Below are positions 20,190-29,192 of a stretch of 64,000 bases of DNA, one piece after another. This DNA is from an uncultured Verrucomicrobiota bacterium (GTDB lineage: Bacteria > Verrucomicrobiota > Kiritimatiellia > Kiritimatiellales > Tichowtungiaceae). The translations under genes were made by a program, and so were the position numbers. The notes below the pieces were generated by a model that saw only the letters and a program-made list of their open reading frames with translations, ran no database searches and was not told where the DNA came from. Location: the NCBI GenBank assembly GCA_903831085.1, contig CAIKWE010000044.1:89138-153137 (forward strand). The letters run 5' to 3'. Numbering within the stretch: position 1 is the first letter of the stretch; every line of letters begins with the position of its first letter.

Positions 20190-20639
20190 ATGGATGCAAC
20201 AATGATGAAAGCGTTGGCGGAGGCCGGTGGTGTGGCGGCTCTCTGTCTGGCGGCGATCGGTTCAGGGGTCGGTGCTGGTGTTGCGGGGATGTCCGCCGCC
20301 GGGTGCTGGAAAAAGTGTTATGCGCAGAACAAAGCGGCACCGTTTATTCTGGTCGTCTTTATCGGCGCGCCGCTGTCGCAGACCATCTACGGTATGATTC
20401 TGATGAACGCCATCCGGAATGCGCAGTCTTTTGTCAGCTGGCCCGCCATGATGATGACCGGCATACTGGGCGGCATTGCTCTGGGTGTTTCAGCCTGGTA
20501 TCAAGGTAAAGCTGGCGCGGCTTGCGCCGACGCGCAGGCCGAAACAGGACAGGGCTTTGGCAACTATCTGATGACGATTGGCATTGTTGAGACGGTCGCC
20601 CTTTTTGTGCTGGTATTCAGTCTGGGCACACTGAAATAA
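20190..20639 (+). CDS. atpK: V-type ATP synthase subunit K (rotor ring proteolipid)
   Basis: IGSGVGAGVAGMSAAG, GAPLSQTIYGMIL, IGIVETVALFVLVFSL. Confidence 0.92.
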   Translation: MDATMMKALAEAGGVAALCLAAIGSGVGAGVAGMSAAGCWKKCYAQNKAAPFILVVFIGAPLSQTIYGMILMNAIRNAQSFVSWPAMMMTGILGGIALGVSAWYQGKAGAACADAQAETGQGFGNYLMTIGIVETVALFVLVFSLGTLK

Positions 20640-20643
20640 AAAG

Positions 20644-20765
20644 TGTGGCAGCGGAATCCCTGCCGCTGTGCAGAGGCTGGAAGCCTCTGCCACATTTTCC
20701 AATATTTGGAACAAAATATTCCAGACATTGGAAACTTTAATCAGTAGTTTGTCCGAACATTGGAA
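20644..20765. repeat. Structured intergenic element: nested inverted repeats followed by three TTCCAA-N3-TTGGAA-type palindromes
   Basis: GTGGCA...TGCCAC flanking cagcgg/ccgctg and gcagaggct/agcctctgc; then TTCCAATATTTGGAA, TTCCAGACATTGGAA, GTCCGAACATTGGAA. Confidence 0.7.
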
Positions 20766-20770
20766 GAGAT

Positions 20771-21757
20771 ATGAACCTGCAGGAACTCAATCAGATCAGA
20801 GAAACGGCGCTGACGGAAGCGCGCGGAGCGGCGGATGCCGCTACGCTCGAAGCCGTGCGCATTAAATACCTTGGCCGAAACGGACTGCTTCCCGACGTGA
20901 TGGCCCAGCTTAAAGAGGTGCCGAACGAAGAAAAGCCCGCCTTCGGCAAAGGAGCCAATGCCCTCAAGAATGAACTGGCCGAACTGATCAAAGAGCGGCA
21001 GGGCGCGCTGACTTCCGGCGTGAAATCCGGCGCGACTTTCGATCCGACGCTGCCGGGCCTCTGGCCGGAACTTGGCTCCGAGCATCCGATCAGCAAAGTG
21101 ACGGCGCGCATTGTTGAAATTTTTCAGTCGATCGGTTTCACCGTCGCCGACGGGCCGGATATTGAAACGGTCTGGAACAACTTCGACGCGCTCAATACGC
21201 CCGCCGACCATCCGTCGCGCGACGAGCAGGACACCTTTTATCTGAACAGCGGCGACCTGCTGCGCTGCCACACCTCGCCGGTGCAGGTGCGCTACATGGA
21301 AAGCCACCAGCCGCCGATCCGCATTATCGCGCCCGGACGCTGTTACCGCCGCGACACACCGGACGCCACGCACAGCGCCAACTTTCATCAGGTGGAAGGA
21401 CTCTTTGTGGCCGAAAAAGTTTCGATGGCCGACCTCAAGGGCACGCTGGCCTACTTCGCCAAACAGTTTCTCGGCGACGAAGTGAAAATCCGTTTCCGTC
21501 CGCATTTCTTTCCATTCACCGAACCGAGCTTTGAAGTGGACTTCTTTTTCGAAGTCGGCGGCAAGAGCCGCTGGATTGAAATTCTCGGCGCGGGCATGGT
21601 CGATCCGAACGTTTTCCGCAAAGTCGGCTACGATCCGGATAAAGTCACCGGCTTCGCCTTCGGCATGGGCATCGAGCGCCTCGCCATGATCATGTACGGC
21701 ATCAAAGATATTCGTATGCTCTACGAAAACGACGTGCGCTTCCTGTCGCAGTTTTAA
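20771..21757 (+). CDS. pheS: Phenylalanyl-tRNA synthetase alpha subunit
   Basis: Class II motifs; RCHTSPVQVRYM, FHQVEGLFV, GAGMVDPNVF, GFAFGMGIERLAMIMYGIKDIR. Confidence 0.97.
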   Translation: MNLQELNQIRETALTEARGAADAATLEAVRIKYLGRNGLLPDVMAQLKEVPNEEKPAFGKGANALKNELAELIKERQGALTSGVKSGATFDPTLPGLWPELGSEHPISKVTARIVEIFQSIGFTVADGPDIETVWNNFDALNTPADHPSRDEQDTFYLNSGDLLRCHTSPVQVRYMESHQPPIRIIAPGRCYRRDTPDATHSANFHQVEGLFVAEKVSMADLKGTLAYFAKQFLGDEVKIRFRPHFFPFTEPSFEVDFFFEVGGKSRWIEILGAGMVDPNVFRKVGYDPDKVTGFAFGMGIERLAMIMYGIKDIRMLYENDVRFLSQF

Positions 21758-21765
21758 GGGACTCT

Positions 21766-23064
21766 ATGAGCAGAATGATTCCCATCGAAACGCTTGGCGA
21801 ATGCAAAGTGGATTCGCCGTTTCAGGCGCAGCGGCAGGAATTTTTTAATGACGACAACGGGATAATCTACCGGGTGCATTCGCTGGATTATCCGGCGGGA
21901 TCGTCGGCGGACGAAATTGAATACTTCCAGCGGGCGGGCGCCCGCGAAAAAATCTATTTCAAACCGGACGAAGTTACTGTCGGCGTGGTGACCTGCGGCG
22001 GGCTTTGTCCGGGGCTCAACGACGTTATCCGCGCGGTGACGTTCTGCGCACTCGAAGGCTACGGTGTCAAAAAAGTGCTCGGCTTTCAGTACGGCTATGA
22101 AGGACTGGTTGCCAAATATGCTCATCCGCCGGTCGAACTGGACACCGATAACACCGACGACATTCATGAAAAAGGCGGCACCATTCTGAAGACCTCACGC
22201 GGCCCGCAGGATGCCAAAGAGATGGTCCGCACGTTGCGCCAGTACAAGGTGGACATTCTCATCACGATCGGCGGCGACGGCACGCTGCGCGGGGCTCATG
22301 CCATTCAGGATGAGATTACTGCTCAAGGGCTGAAGATCGCCGTGATCGGTGTGCCCAAGACGATAGATAATGATATTGGCGTCATTGAGCGGTCGTTCGG
22401 TTATGAAACGGCTGTGCAAGGCGCCTGGGGCGTGGTCAACTGCGCGCATGTGGAGGCTAAGTCCAACCGCCACGGCGTCGGGCTGATCAAGCTGATGGGC
22501 CGCGAGTCGGGCTGGATCGCTTCTTCGACCGCCACCTCCAACAGCAACGTCAACTTCTGCCTGATTCCGGAAGTGCCGTTTGACCTCGACGGGCCGAATG
22601 GATTTTTTGAACATCTCCGGCAGCGGCTGGAACGCAAAGATCACGCCGTGGTGGTGGTCGCCGAGGGCGCGGGACAAAACCTGATTCCGCACAAAGAGAC
22701 CCAAGACAAATCCGGCAACAAAAAGCTGGCGGATATCGGGGTTTTCCTGCGCGACGAAATGCAGCGCTGGTTCGCCGAGAAGAACTGCGAAATTAATGTG
22801 AAATATTTTGATCCCAGTTATTTGATCCGCAGCACACCGGCCAACGCCAACGACGCGGAATACTGCCTCTTTCTCGGTTACAACGCGATGCACGCCGCGA
22901 TGGCCGGTAAAACCGGCATGGTGGTCGGGTTGCATAACAGCCGGCTGGTGCACATACCAATGTTTATGATTAACGAGCGCAAACTGGTTGATCCGCGCGG
23001 ATGGAACTGGCAGACGGTTCTGCAGACAACGTATCAGTCTGCCCGCATGGTGAATGAAAGGTAG
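21766..23064 (+). CDS. 6-phosphofructokinase, long (TP0108/plant-trypanosome-like) family
   Basis: CGGLCPGLNDVIR, GGDGTLRGAH, GVPKTIDNDIG. Confidence 0.9.
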   Translation: MSRMIPIETLGECKVDSPFQAQRQEFFNDDNGIIYRVHSLDYPAGSSADEIEYFQRAGAREKIYFKPDEVTVGVVTCGGLCPGLNDVIRAVTFCALEGYGVKKVLGFQYGYEGLVAKYAHPPVELDTDNTDDIHEKGGTILKTSRGPQDAKEMVRTLRQYKVDILITIGGDGTLRGAHAIQDEITAQGLKIAVIGVPKTIDNDIGVIERSFGYETAVQGAWGVVNCAHVEAKSNRHGVGLIKLMGRESGWIASSTATSNSNVNFCLIPEVPFDLDGPNGFFEHLRQRLERKDHAVVVVAEGAGQNLIPHKETQDKSGNKKLADIGVFLRDEMQRWFAEKNCEINVKYFDPSYLIRSTPANANDAEYCLFLGYNAMHAAMAGKTGMVVGLHNSRLVHIPMFMINERKLVDPRGWNWQTVLQTTYQSARMVNER

Positions 23065-23065
23065 G

Positions 23066-23086
23066 GACGCCTCGCCGAGGCGTCCG
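23066..23086. repeat. Intergenic palindrome gacgcctcg/ccgaggcgtc
   Basis: Near-perfect inverted repeat between convergent genes, with no adjacent poly-T. Confidence 0.5.
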
Positions 23087-23094
23087 TCTATGAA

Positions 23095-24594
23095 TCAATG
23101 CGACTGCAGGAAGCGGAAAGCGTCGGGCAGAGCTTCAATGATGTCACTGGCAATCAGCGCGGACTGTGTGTAGTCGTGCGCGGCGATATCACCCGCAATG
23201 CCGTGCAGATAAACGGCCGTCATCGCCGCATCAAAGGCTTCCATTCCTTGGCCGAGAAAGCCGGTCAGTAGTCCGGCGAGCACATCGCCGGAGCCGCCGG
23301 TCGCCATGCCCGGATTGCCGGTCAGATTCACAGCCAGTTTATGTTCCAGCTCAGCAACGATGGTTCCGGCACCTTTCAGAACAATCGTCTTTCCGGTTTC
23401 TTCAGCGGCTTCCCGCGCTTGTGCCCAGCGGTCGGTGACCGGTTTGCCGAAGAGCCTTTCAAATTCGCCCGGATGGGGCGTGAGCACCACCGGACATTTT
23501 GCCTTGGCGATTTGTTTTGGTGTGACACAGAGCGCATCGGCATCGAGCACCAGAGGAACCTTACACTGTTTCAAAAGCCGTTCGATTGCTTCGGGAGATT
23601 GTCCGAGGCCGGGGCCGGCGAGCACCGCAGTTATTTTTTTCCAATGTTTGGAAAAATCTACGGTTAAAGTTCCAAGGTCTGGAAACGGATGAACCATCAC
23701 TTCAGGTCCGCAGGCTTTCGCGACAATCGGATAAACTTCTTCGGGCGTGAGAACGCTGACGAGTCCCGCGCCGGAGCGCAGCGCGGCGCGCGCCGCCATC
23801 GCAATGGCGCCGGTGAAACCTTTAGAGCCGCCGATGAGCAGAACGTGGCCGTAACTTCCTTTATGGCTGTCACGTTCGCGGCGCGGAATAAAAATATCGG
23901 AACGGTCAATCAGCGCCGCCTCTTCGCAACCTGCGGTATCTTCGATGAATTCGAACGGAATGCCGATGTCGATGACTTCAACGCTTCCGGTGTATGGAAG
24001 CGCCTCAGGGCGGATGAGTCCGGTTTTCGGCAGGCCGATGGTGAGAGTCATGTCGGCTTTAACGGCGGGACCGTCGGCGATGCCGCTGTCGGCGTCAATG
24101 CCGGACGGAATGTCGACGGCGAGCACAAAGGCGTGCTGTCCTTCAGCATTAATCCATTCGATGAGTTTGCTCATGAAACCGCGCGGCGCACCTTTAGATC
24201 CGGTGCCGAGCAGACCATCGATGATCAGGTCGGGATCTGTTTTCGGGATGAGGTCGTTGGCGCTGTGGACTTCTTTTGGAATGATTCCGGCCCGCACCAT
24301 TTTTTTGAGATGGAGCTGTGCGTCACCTTTGACCTGACTCTGCGATCCGCAGAGCCAGACTTCGATATCGAGGTCGGTTTGTGAAAGCTCCGTCGCGGCG
24401 GAAAAGATGTCGCCGCCATTGTTGCCGGTTCCGGCGATCAGCAGGATAGAGTGTCCGCCGCGGCTGGCGAGCGCGTCGCGGGCGATGTCGGCGACGCCTT
24501 GTCCGGCACGGCGCATGAGTTCCTCGCCCGTCACGCCGTCTTCAATCGTGTGGCGATCAAGCTCGCGCATTTCCGCTGCGGAAACGGTTTTCAT
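23095..24594 (-). CDS. nnr: Bifunctional NAD(P)HX epimerase/dehydratase
   Basis: N-terminal YjeF_N (AGTGNNGGDIF) and C-terminal carbohydrate-kinase-like domain (LTPHPGEFERL, GNPGMATGGSGDVLAG). Confidence 0.95.
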   Translation of the reverse strand: MKTVSAAEMRELDRHTIEDGVTGEELMRRAGQGVADIARDALASRGGHSILLIAGTGNNGGDIFSAATELSQTDLDIEVWLCGSQSQVKGDAQLHLKKMVRAGIIPKEVHSANDLIPKTDPDLIIDGLLGTGSKGAPRGFMSKLIEWINAEGQHAFVLAVDIPSGIDADSGIADGPAVKADMTLTIGLPKTGLIRPEALPYTGSVEVIDIGIPFEFIEDTAGCEEAALIDRSDIFIPRRERDSHKGSYGHVLLIGGSKGFTGAIAMAARAALRSGAGLVSVLTPEEVYPIVAKACGPEVMVHPFPDLGTLTVDFSKHWKKITAVLAGPGLGQSPEAIERLLKQCKVPLVLDADALCVTPKQIAKAKCPVVLTPHPGEFERLFGKPVTDRWAQAREAAEETGKTIVLKGAGTIVAELEHKLAVNLTGNPGMATGGSGDVLAGLLTGFLGQGMEAFDAAMTAVYLHGIAGDIAAHDYTQSALIASDIIEALPDAFRFLQSH

Positions 24595-25313
24595 GCTTTG
24601 TATTCTGACATAGCGGCGAGCATTTCGCGAACCGCATTTTCCAGCCCTTGGAAGACGGCGCGGGCGATGATGCTGTGGCCGATATTAAGCGTGTCCAGAT
24701 GCGGGATTTTCAGGATGGATGTGATGTTGTCGAGGTTGATGCCGTGGCCGGCGTTGACCTGCAGACCAAGGGCGTGAGCGCACTTCGCGCCGGCGATCAG
24801 TTTTTGCAGAAGCCGTTCCGCTTTTTCCGGATCGGTTGCGTCGCAGAACGAACCGGTATGCAGTTCGACGACACGCGCCCCGGTTTTTGCGGAAGACGCG
24901 ATAATTTTTTCGTCCGGTTCAACAAACAGGCTGACGACGGAGCCGTTGTCCTGGAGCCGCTTGACGGTTTTTTCCAATGCTTGGAAATTTCCGATGACAT
25001 CGAGGCCGCCCTCCGTGGTGAGCTCCTGCCGCTTTTCAGGAACGAGGCAGACTTCAGCCGGTTTGACATCGAGCGCGATGCGGACAATCTCTTCCGAGTT
25101 GGCCATCTCGAGGTTGATAGGGATCGGGCAGGCTTTGCTGAGAAGGTAAACGTCGGAATCCTGAATGTGACGGCGGTCTTCGCGCAGGTGAACCGTGATG
25201 CTGACGGCTCCGGCTTTCGCACAGATCTTCGCGGCGGCGAGCGGGTCGGGATAGCTGGTGCCACGCGCCTGACGCAGGGTTGCAACGTGATCAATGTTTA
25301 CGCCGAGTTTCAT
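24591..25313 (-). CDS. pdxJ: Pyridoxine 5'-phosphate synthase
   Basis: MKLGVNIDHVATLRQARGTSYPDPL, VNAGHGINLDN, LNIGHSIIARAVF. Confidence 0.97.
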   Translation of the reverse strand: MKLGVNIDHVATLRQARGTSYPDPLAAAKICAKAGAVSITVHLREDRRHIQDSDVYLLSKACPIPINLEMANSEEIVRIALDVKPAEVCLVPEKRQELTTEGGLDVIGNFQALEKTVKRLQDNGSVVSLFVEPDEKIIASSAKTGARVVELHTGSFCDATDPEKAERLLQKLIAGAKCAHALGLQVNAGHGINLDNITSILKIPHLDTLNIGHSIIARAVFQGLENAVREMLAAMSEYKA

Positions 25314-26505
25314 GTTTGGCCTTTTCCGCATGTTGCGCGGGATCGTAAACCAGACAGGCGGCGGTGTTCCAGCCGCGAATCACTTCAAGCGCGCGGTAGG
25401 CGCCGCTGAAGAGAACACCCAGGGTACGCCCGTGTTCCGGATACGCGGTGATACCAACGCTGATGGCGGTTTTGATTTGTTTGCCGCCGGAAATAAAAAC
25501 CTCTTTTTGTACAGCTTCGCGCAGACGGGTCGCGATCATTTCACCCTGTTGCAGGGTGCAGCGAGCGAGGATGAGAAAGTCGTCGCGGTGGTAGCGTCCG
25601 ATCAGGTCGCAGTCGCGGGTGAGCTTCTGGAGGATTTTGCCGACACCGGCGATTACACCGTCGGCGGACTCCTCGCCGTGCAGTTTGATGATATGGTCAA
25701 TACGGCTTATACCGACGCAGAGCAGAGCGGCCTGTCCCTTTTTCATGCGGATTTCAGCGAGGTATTTGCGTATGTAAGAACCAATGAGGTCGGGCCGGAG
25801 CACGCCGGTGAGCGGATCGAGCGAGGAATTTTTGGTTTCCCTGCCGAGTTCGCCGACGACTTCTTCTTCGGGTGTATCCTTCTTTTCCTCTACGATGGCC
25901 GGTGCCGGCGCGATGGCAAACGGAAGCGGATTGTCAAAATCGACGGTTTCGAGCGCCTGAGTGGCGGCGTCAACGAGAGCTGGTGTATGGAGGCCGTGCA
26001 GGGGGAAACTGCTGACACCGGCGCGGAAGGTCTTCACGCCGGGCACGGCGGCGACTGCTTTTTTCAGATCGATCATCATGTGCCGGGCCACTGAGGGTAC
26101 GTTTTCCTCTTCGGTATCGATGATTGCGGCCACACAGTCTTCACGGAACAGGCAGGCTTTATCTGAAACGTGCCGGATCGTATTTTTGAGTGCGGCGAGC
26201 AGTTCTTCCTGCACCTTCCGCTTGTCAGGCTCTTCGGTGTCGAACTGCACGATGAGAACGCCGAAGCCGGAGGATACGCGGTTAATTTTGCTGAGGTAGC
26301 GGGAGACCTGAATGAAAAAGAAATAGTTGCAGTCTTCAACCGTTGTGAGGGCGTCTTCACCCACCATGATCATTCGGTGGAAGCGGTAGGTGCTGCTGAT
26401 CAGGGTGATGATTGCAAATGAAATGACCACCACAAACAACAGCTGCCCGGCTTGCGCCAAGGGCAGCTGTGCGATCAGTGAGAGCTGTAGAATGGAACAC
26501 AGCAT
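25291..26505 (-). CDS. Membrane protein with two degenerate GGDEF-like domains
   Basis: N-terminal TM segments; second domain LDPLTGVLRPDLI...GRYHRDDFLIL...ISVGITAYPEHG; first domain FREDCVAAII...RAGVSSFPLHG. Confidence 0.75.
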   Translation of the reverse strand: MLCSILQLSLIAQLPLAQAGQLLFVVVISFAIITLISSTYRFHRMIMVGEDALTTVEDCNYFFFIQVSRYLSKINRVSSGFGVLIVQFDTEEPDKRKVQEELLAALKNTIRHVSDKACLFREDCVAAIIDTEEENVPSVARHMMIDLKKAVAAVPGVKTFRAGVSSFPLHGLHTPALVDAATQALETVDFDNPLPFAIAPAPAIVEEKKDTPEEEVVGELGRETKNSSLDPLTGVLRPDLIGSYIRKYLAEIRMKKGQAALLCVGISRIDHIIKLHGEESADGVIAGVGKILQKLTRDCDLIGRYHRDDFLILARCTLQQGEMIATRLREAVQKEVFISGGKQIKTAISVGITAYPEHGRTLGVLFSGAYRALEVIRGWNTAACLVYDPAQHAEKAKHETRRKH

Positions 26506-26539
26506 GTAAAGGTCGCTTCAGGCGGATGCGACGCTGTGC

Positions 26540-27052
26540 CTAGTAGTAAAGCACAAATTCGCCGCGACGGTTGGCGGCCCAGGCCGCTTCGTCATGTCCC
26601 GGGTTGGCGGGTTTTTCTTCACCGTAGCTCTTGGTCTGAATACGGTCGGCGCCGATGCCAAGACCGGCCAAATAGTCGCGGATAGCCTGTGCGCGGCGTT
26701 CGCCGAGCGCAAGGTTGTACTCGTTGCTTCCACGTTCATCGCAGTTGCCTTCGATGATGACGGCGACGGAGTTGTTCTGTTTGAGGTGCTGTGAAACGGT
26801 TTCGATTTTCGAGCGTTCACTTCCGTTCACCTGTGAGCTGTCATAATCGAAATAAACCGGGGCAAACATGCCGGGGTGTTCCGTGCCGCCCGTGAAACGG
26901 CTGCCCATAGCCAGCCCGCCGCCCATGCCGTCACCGTAAAGACCGCCCGAGCCGACGCCGGCCGGATTCTTCTTCATGCTTTTGCAACCGGTGAGAGAGG
27001 AGAGGGTCAGCAACACACAGATACCCGCAACGACAGAGATAATTTTTTTCAT
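26540..27052 (-). CDS. pal: Peptidoglycan-associated lipoprotein Pal
   Basis: Lipobox LTGCKS, OmpA-like VYFDYDSSQV...GNCDERGSNEYNLALGERRAQA. Confidence 0.95.
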   Translation of the reverse strand: MKKIISVVAGICVLLTLSSLTGCKSMKKNPAGVGSGGLYGDGMGGGLAMGSRFTGGTEHPGMFAPVYFDYDSSQVNGSERSKIETVSQHLKQNNSVAVIIEGNCDERGSNEYNLALGERRAQAIRDYLAGLGIGADRIQTKSYGEEKPANPGHDEAAWAANRRGEFVLYY

Positions 27053-27083
27053 GACGACGAAACCTCGCTTTTGACTTTTTCCA

Positions 27084-28277
27084 CTACGGCGAGCAAGCCG
27101 GCGCATACCAGCCTCCGCCACCACTGAGTAAAGCTACCGGACGGTCGCTGACTGTGTCAAGGAGGTAGAGGGACGATTGGTAGTTGGATGAGCGTGCCGC
27201 GACGATATGCCGCCCGTCCGGTGCCCAGGATGGATCTTCATAATCGGCGCCATCGCAGTTTAAATAGAATGTTTGGCCGTTGGACGGCTGGATGACGGCA
27301 ATCATGTACTGTCCGCCGTTCCGGCTGGCGCAGGCGATCAGGCCGTTGCGTCCCCAGTCGGGAGCGACATTTTCGGTTCCGCGGCTGCTGATGCGCCTCG
27401 GAGCGCCGCCGTCGCGAGAGATAATGTAAAGCTGGGGTCTGCCGACGCCGTTCTGGTCGGAGGCATACACAATCTGACTGCCGTCCGGCGACCAGGACGG
27501 GCTGGCTTCGGCGGCGCGGGGCGTTGCCGTCAGGCGGGTCAGTTTACCGCTACGCAGATTTTTAATGTAGAGCTCGGGATTGCCGTCTTTGGAGAGGATC
27601 AGCGCCAGATCTTTGCCGTCCGGCGAAATCGCCGCGCCGGTGTTCAGTCCGCCGTAGTTGGCCAGTATTTCCCATCGATTGCGGGTCAGATCAAGCCGGT
27701 AGAGGTCCGGGAAACCCCGCTTGAATGAGGTGTAAACAATGCTGTTGCCGTCCGGCCCCCAGTTAGGCCCCACCACAATTCCATTTTCACCGGTGAGTTG
27801 CCGGACACCGCCGCCGTCTGAATCGCATAGATAGAGCTCCTTCTTTCCGGTGCGGTTTCCGGTCAGCACGATGCGCATCGAGGCGATGCCCTTGTGTCCG
27901 GTGACGGCTTCGACGATGTCATCCGCCATCTGGTGGGCGATCGCGCGGGTCTGGCCGTTGTAGCTTTTGGAGAGCAGGACGGACTGATCGTTCAGCCGCA
28001 GAACCTGACAGCCGGCTTTCAGTTCACTGCCGGAGGGTGTGACGGTCCCATTCACACGGATCGCGCCGCCGGCGCGCACCGGGTCGAACCAGCCGGAGAG
28101 TCGCAGATCTTTTTCCAAGGTTTGGAAGAACATCTGCGAAGCGGAATCACCTGCCGTTTTGATACCGGAAAGATCAATGGCGATCTTGCTGTCGGCGGAC
28201 TTCACAACACGCACTTGAGCCGCAGCCCATGAAGCGGACAGCGCAATGCAAAGGATCGGAAGGAGAATTTTTTTCAT
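27084..28277 (-). CDS. tolB: Tol-Pal system protein TolB
   Basis: Signal peptide, beta-propeller repeats (PSWSPDGSQIVYASD, PDWGRNG), upstream of pal. Confidence 0.93.
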   Translation of the reverse strand: MKKILLPILCIALSASWAAAQVRVVKSADSKIAIDLSGIKTAGDSASQMFFQTLEKDLRLSGWFDPVRAGGAIRVNGTVTPSGSELKAGCQVLRLNDQSVLLSKSYNGQTRAIAHQMADDIVEAVTGHKGIASMRIVLTGNRTGKKELYLCDSDGGGVRQLTGENGIVVGPNWGPDGNSIVYTSFKRGFPDLYRLDLTRNRWEILANYGGLNTGAAISPDGKDLALILSKDGNPELYIKNLRSGKLTRLTATPRAAEASPSWSPDGSQIVYASDQNGVGRPQLYIISRDGGAPRRISSRGTENVAPDWGRNGLIACASRNGGQYMIAVIQPSNGQTFYLNCDGADYEDPSWAPDGRHIVAARSSNYQSSLYLLDTVSDRPVALLSGGGGWYAPACSP

Positions 28278-28321
28278 GATGCACTATGCTTAACGCAATG
28301 TTCCGAAGTTTGGAAGCCGAT

Positions 28322-29176
28322 TTAGTCGGAGAGTACAAACTCGATCTCGATTGTGCGGCTGGGCAGGTCGGGAGGCGGTACAGGCAGTTGGGTGGTGGCG
28401 TTCAGGGCATTTTGCACCGACTGGTCGAACTGTGCATTACCGGAGCGGCGGGAGAGGGATTTCGAGGAAACGGTTCCGTTACGTTCAATCTGGATGGTGG
28501 CGGTGGCGGCCAGACCGATTGGTGCGCCTCCGGGCTGCTGCCAGACGCTGTACATCTGTTGTTTAACGCTGTCGTAATATCCACCAAACGGGCTGTAAAC
28601 ACCGCCGCCCGAACCTGAACCGGAACCCGAGCTTGATCCTGATGCGGAGCCTGATCCGGCGGCCGAGCTGTTAAGAGCTGATTTTAGTCCGCTGAAGTCG
28701 AGTTGAGGACCTGGCTTCGGACCCGGCTTGGCGGCCACAGGTTTTCCGCCTTTTAATACGGCGGCTATTCTTTCCGCTTCTGTCCTTGTCTTCGGCGGAG
28801 CGTTGGTCTCGGCTTTTTTAGGCGGGGCATTAGTGACAGCTGCTTTTTTAGGCGGAGCGTTGGTCTTAACCGTCTCAGGTGGTTTATTGGTGGCGACCGG
28901 CTTGGGGATCAGTTTTTTTTCCGGCTTCGGCTCGGGTTTGGGTTCCGGTTTCGGTTTCGGTTTCTCAGATTTTATTTCTGGTGTTGGTTCAGGAACCGCT
29001 TCGGGTTCGGAGGCTGGTGCCGGGGCCGAGTCGTCTTGAAGACCAACGGATGCCACCAACTTAAAAGGTTTTTTACGGGTGAAACTATAGGTCGACAGAA
29101 CAAGGGTCAGCAGGATGATGATTCCATGTGCAATGGAAACCCGTCCAAATACTTTTTTTATCAAGGAATTTTTCAC
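28322..29176 (-). CDS. tolA: TolA/TonB-like energy transducer
   Basis: N-terminal TM, Pro/Lys-rich linker, C-terminal TonB-like domain; between tolR and tolB. Confidence 0.82.
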   Translation of the reverse strand: MKNSLIKKVFGRVSIAHGIIILLTLVLSTYSFTRKKPFKLVASVGLQDDSAPAPASEPEAVPEPTPEIKSEKPKPKPEPKPEPKPEKKLIPKPVATNKPPETVKTNAPPKKAAVTNAPPKKAETNAPPKTRTEAERIAAVLKGGKPVAAKPGPKPGPQLDFSGLKSALNSSAAGSGSASGSSSGSGSGSGGGVYSPFGGYYDSVKQQMYSVWQQPGGAPIGLAATATIQIERNGTVSSKSLSRRSGNAQFDQSVQNALNATTQLPVPPPDLPSRTIEIEFVLSD

Positions 29177-29192
29177 GGGTTTAATGCGGCGT

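Noticed and set aside
28720-29039. Plus-strand Gly/Ala/Ser-rich ORF opposite the tolA linker
   Set aside because: Shadow of the low-complexity Pro/Lys linker on the minus strand.
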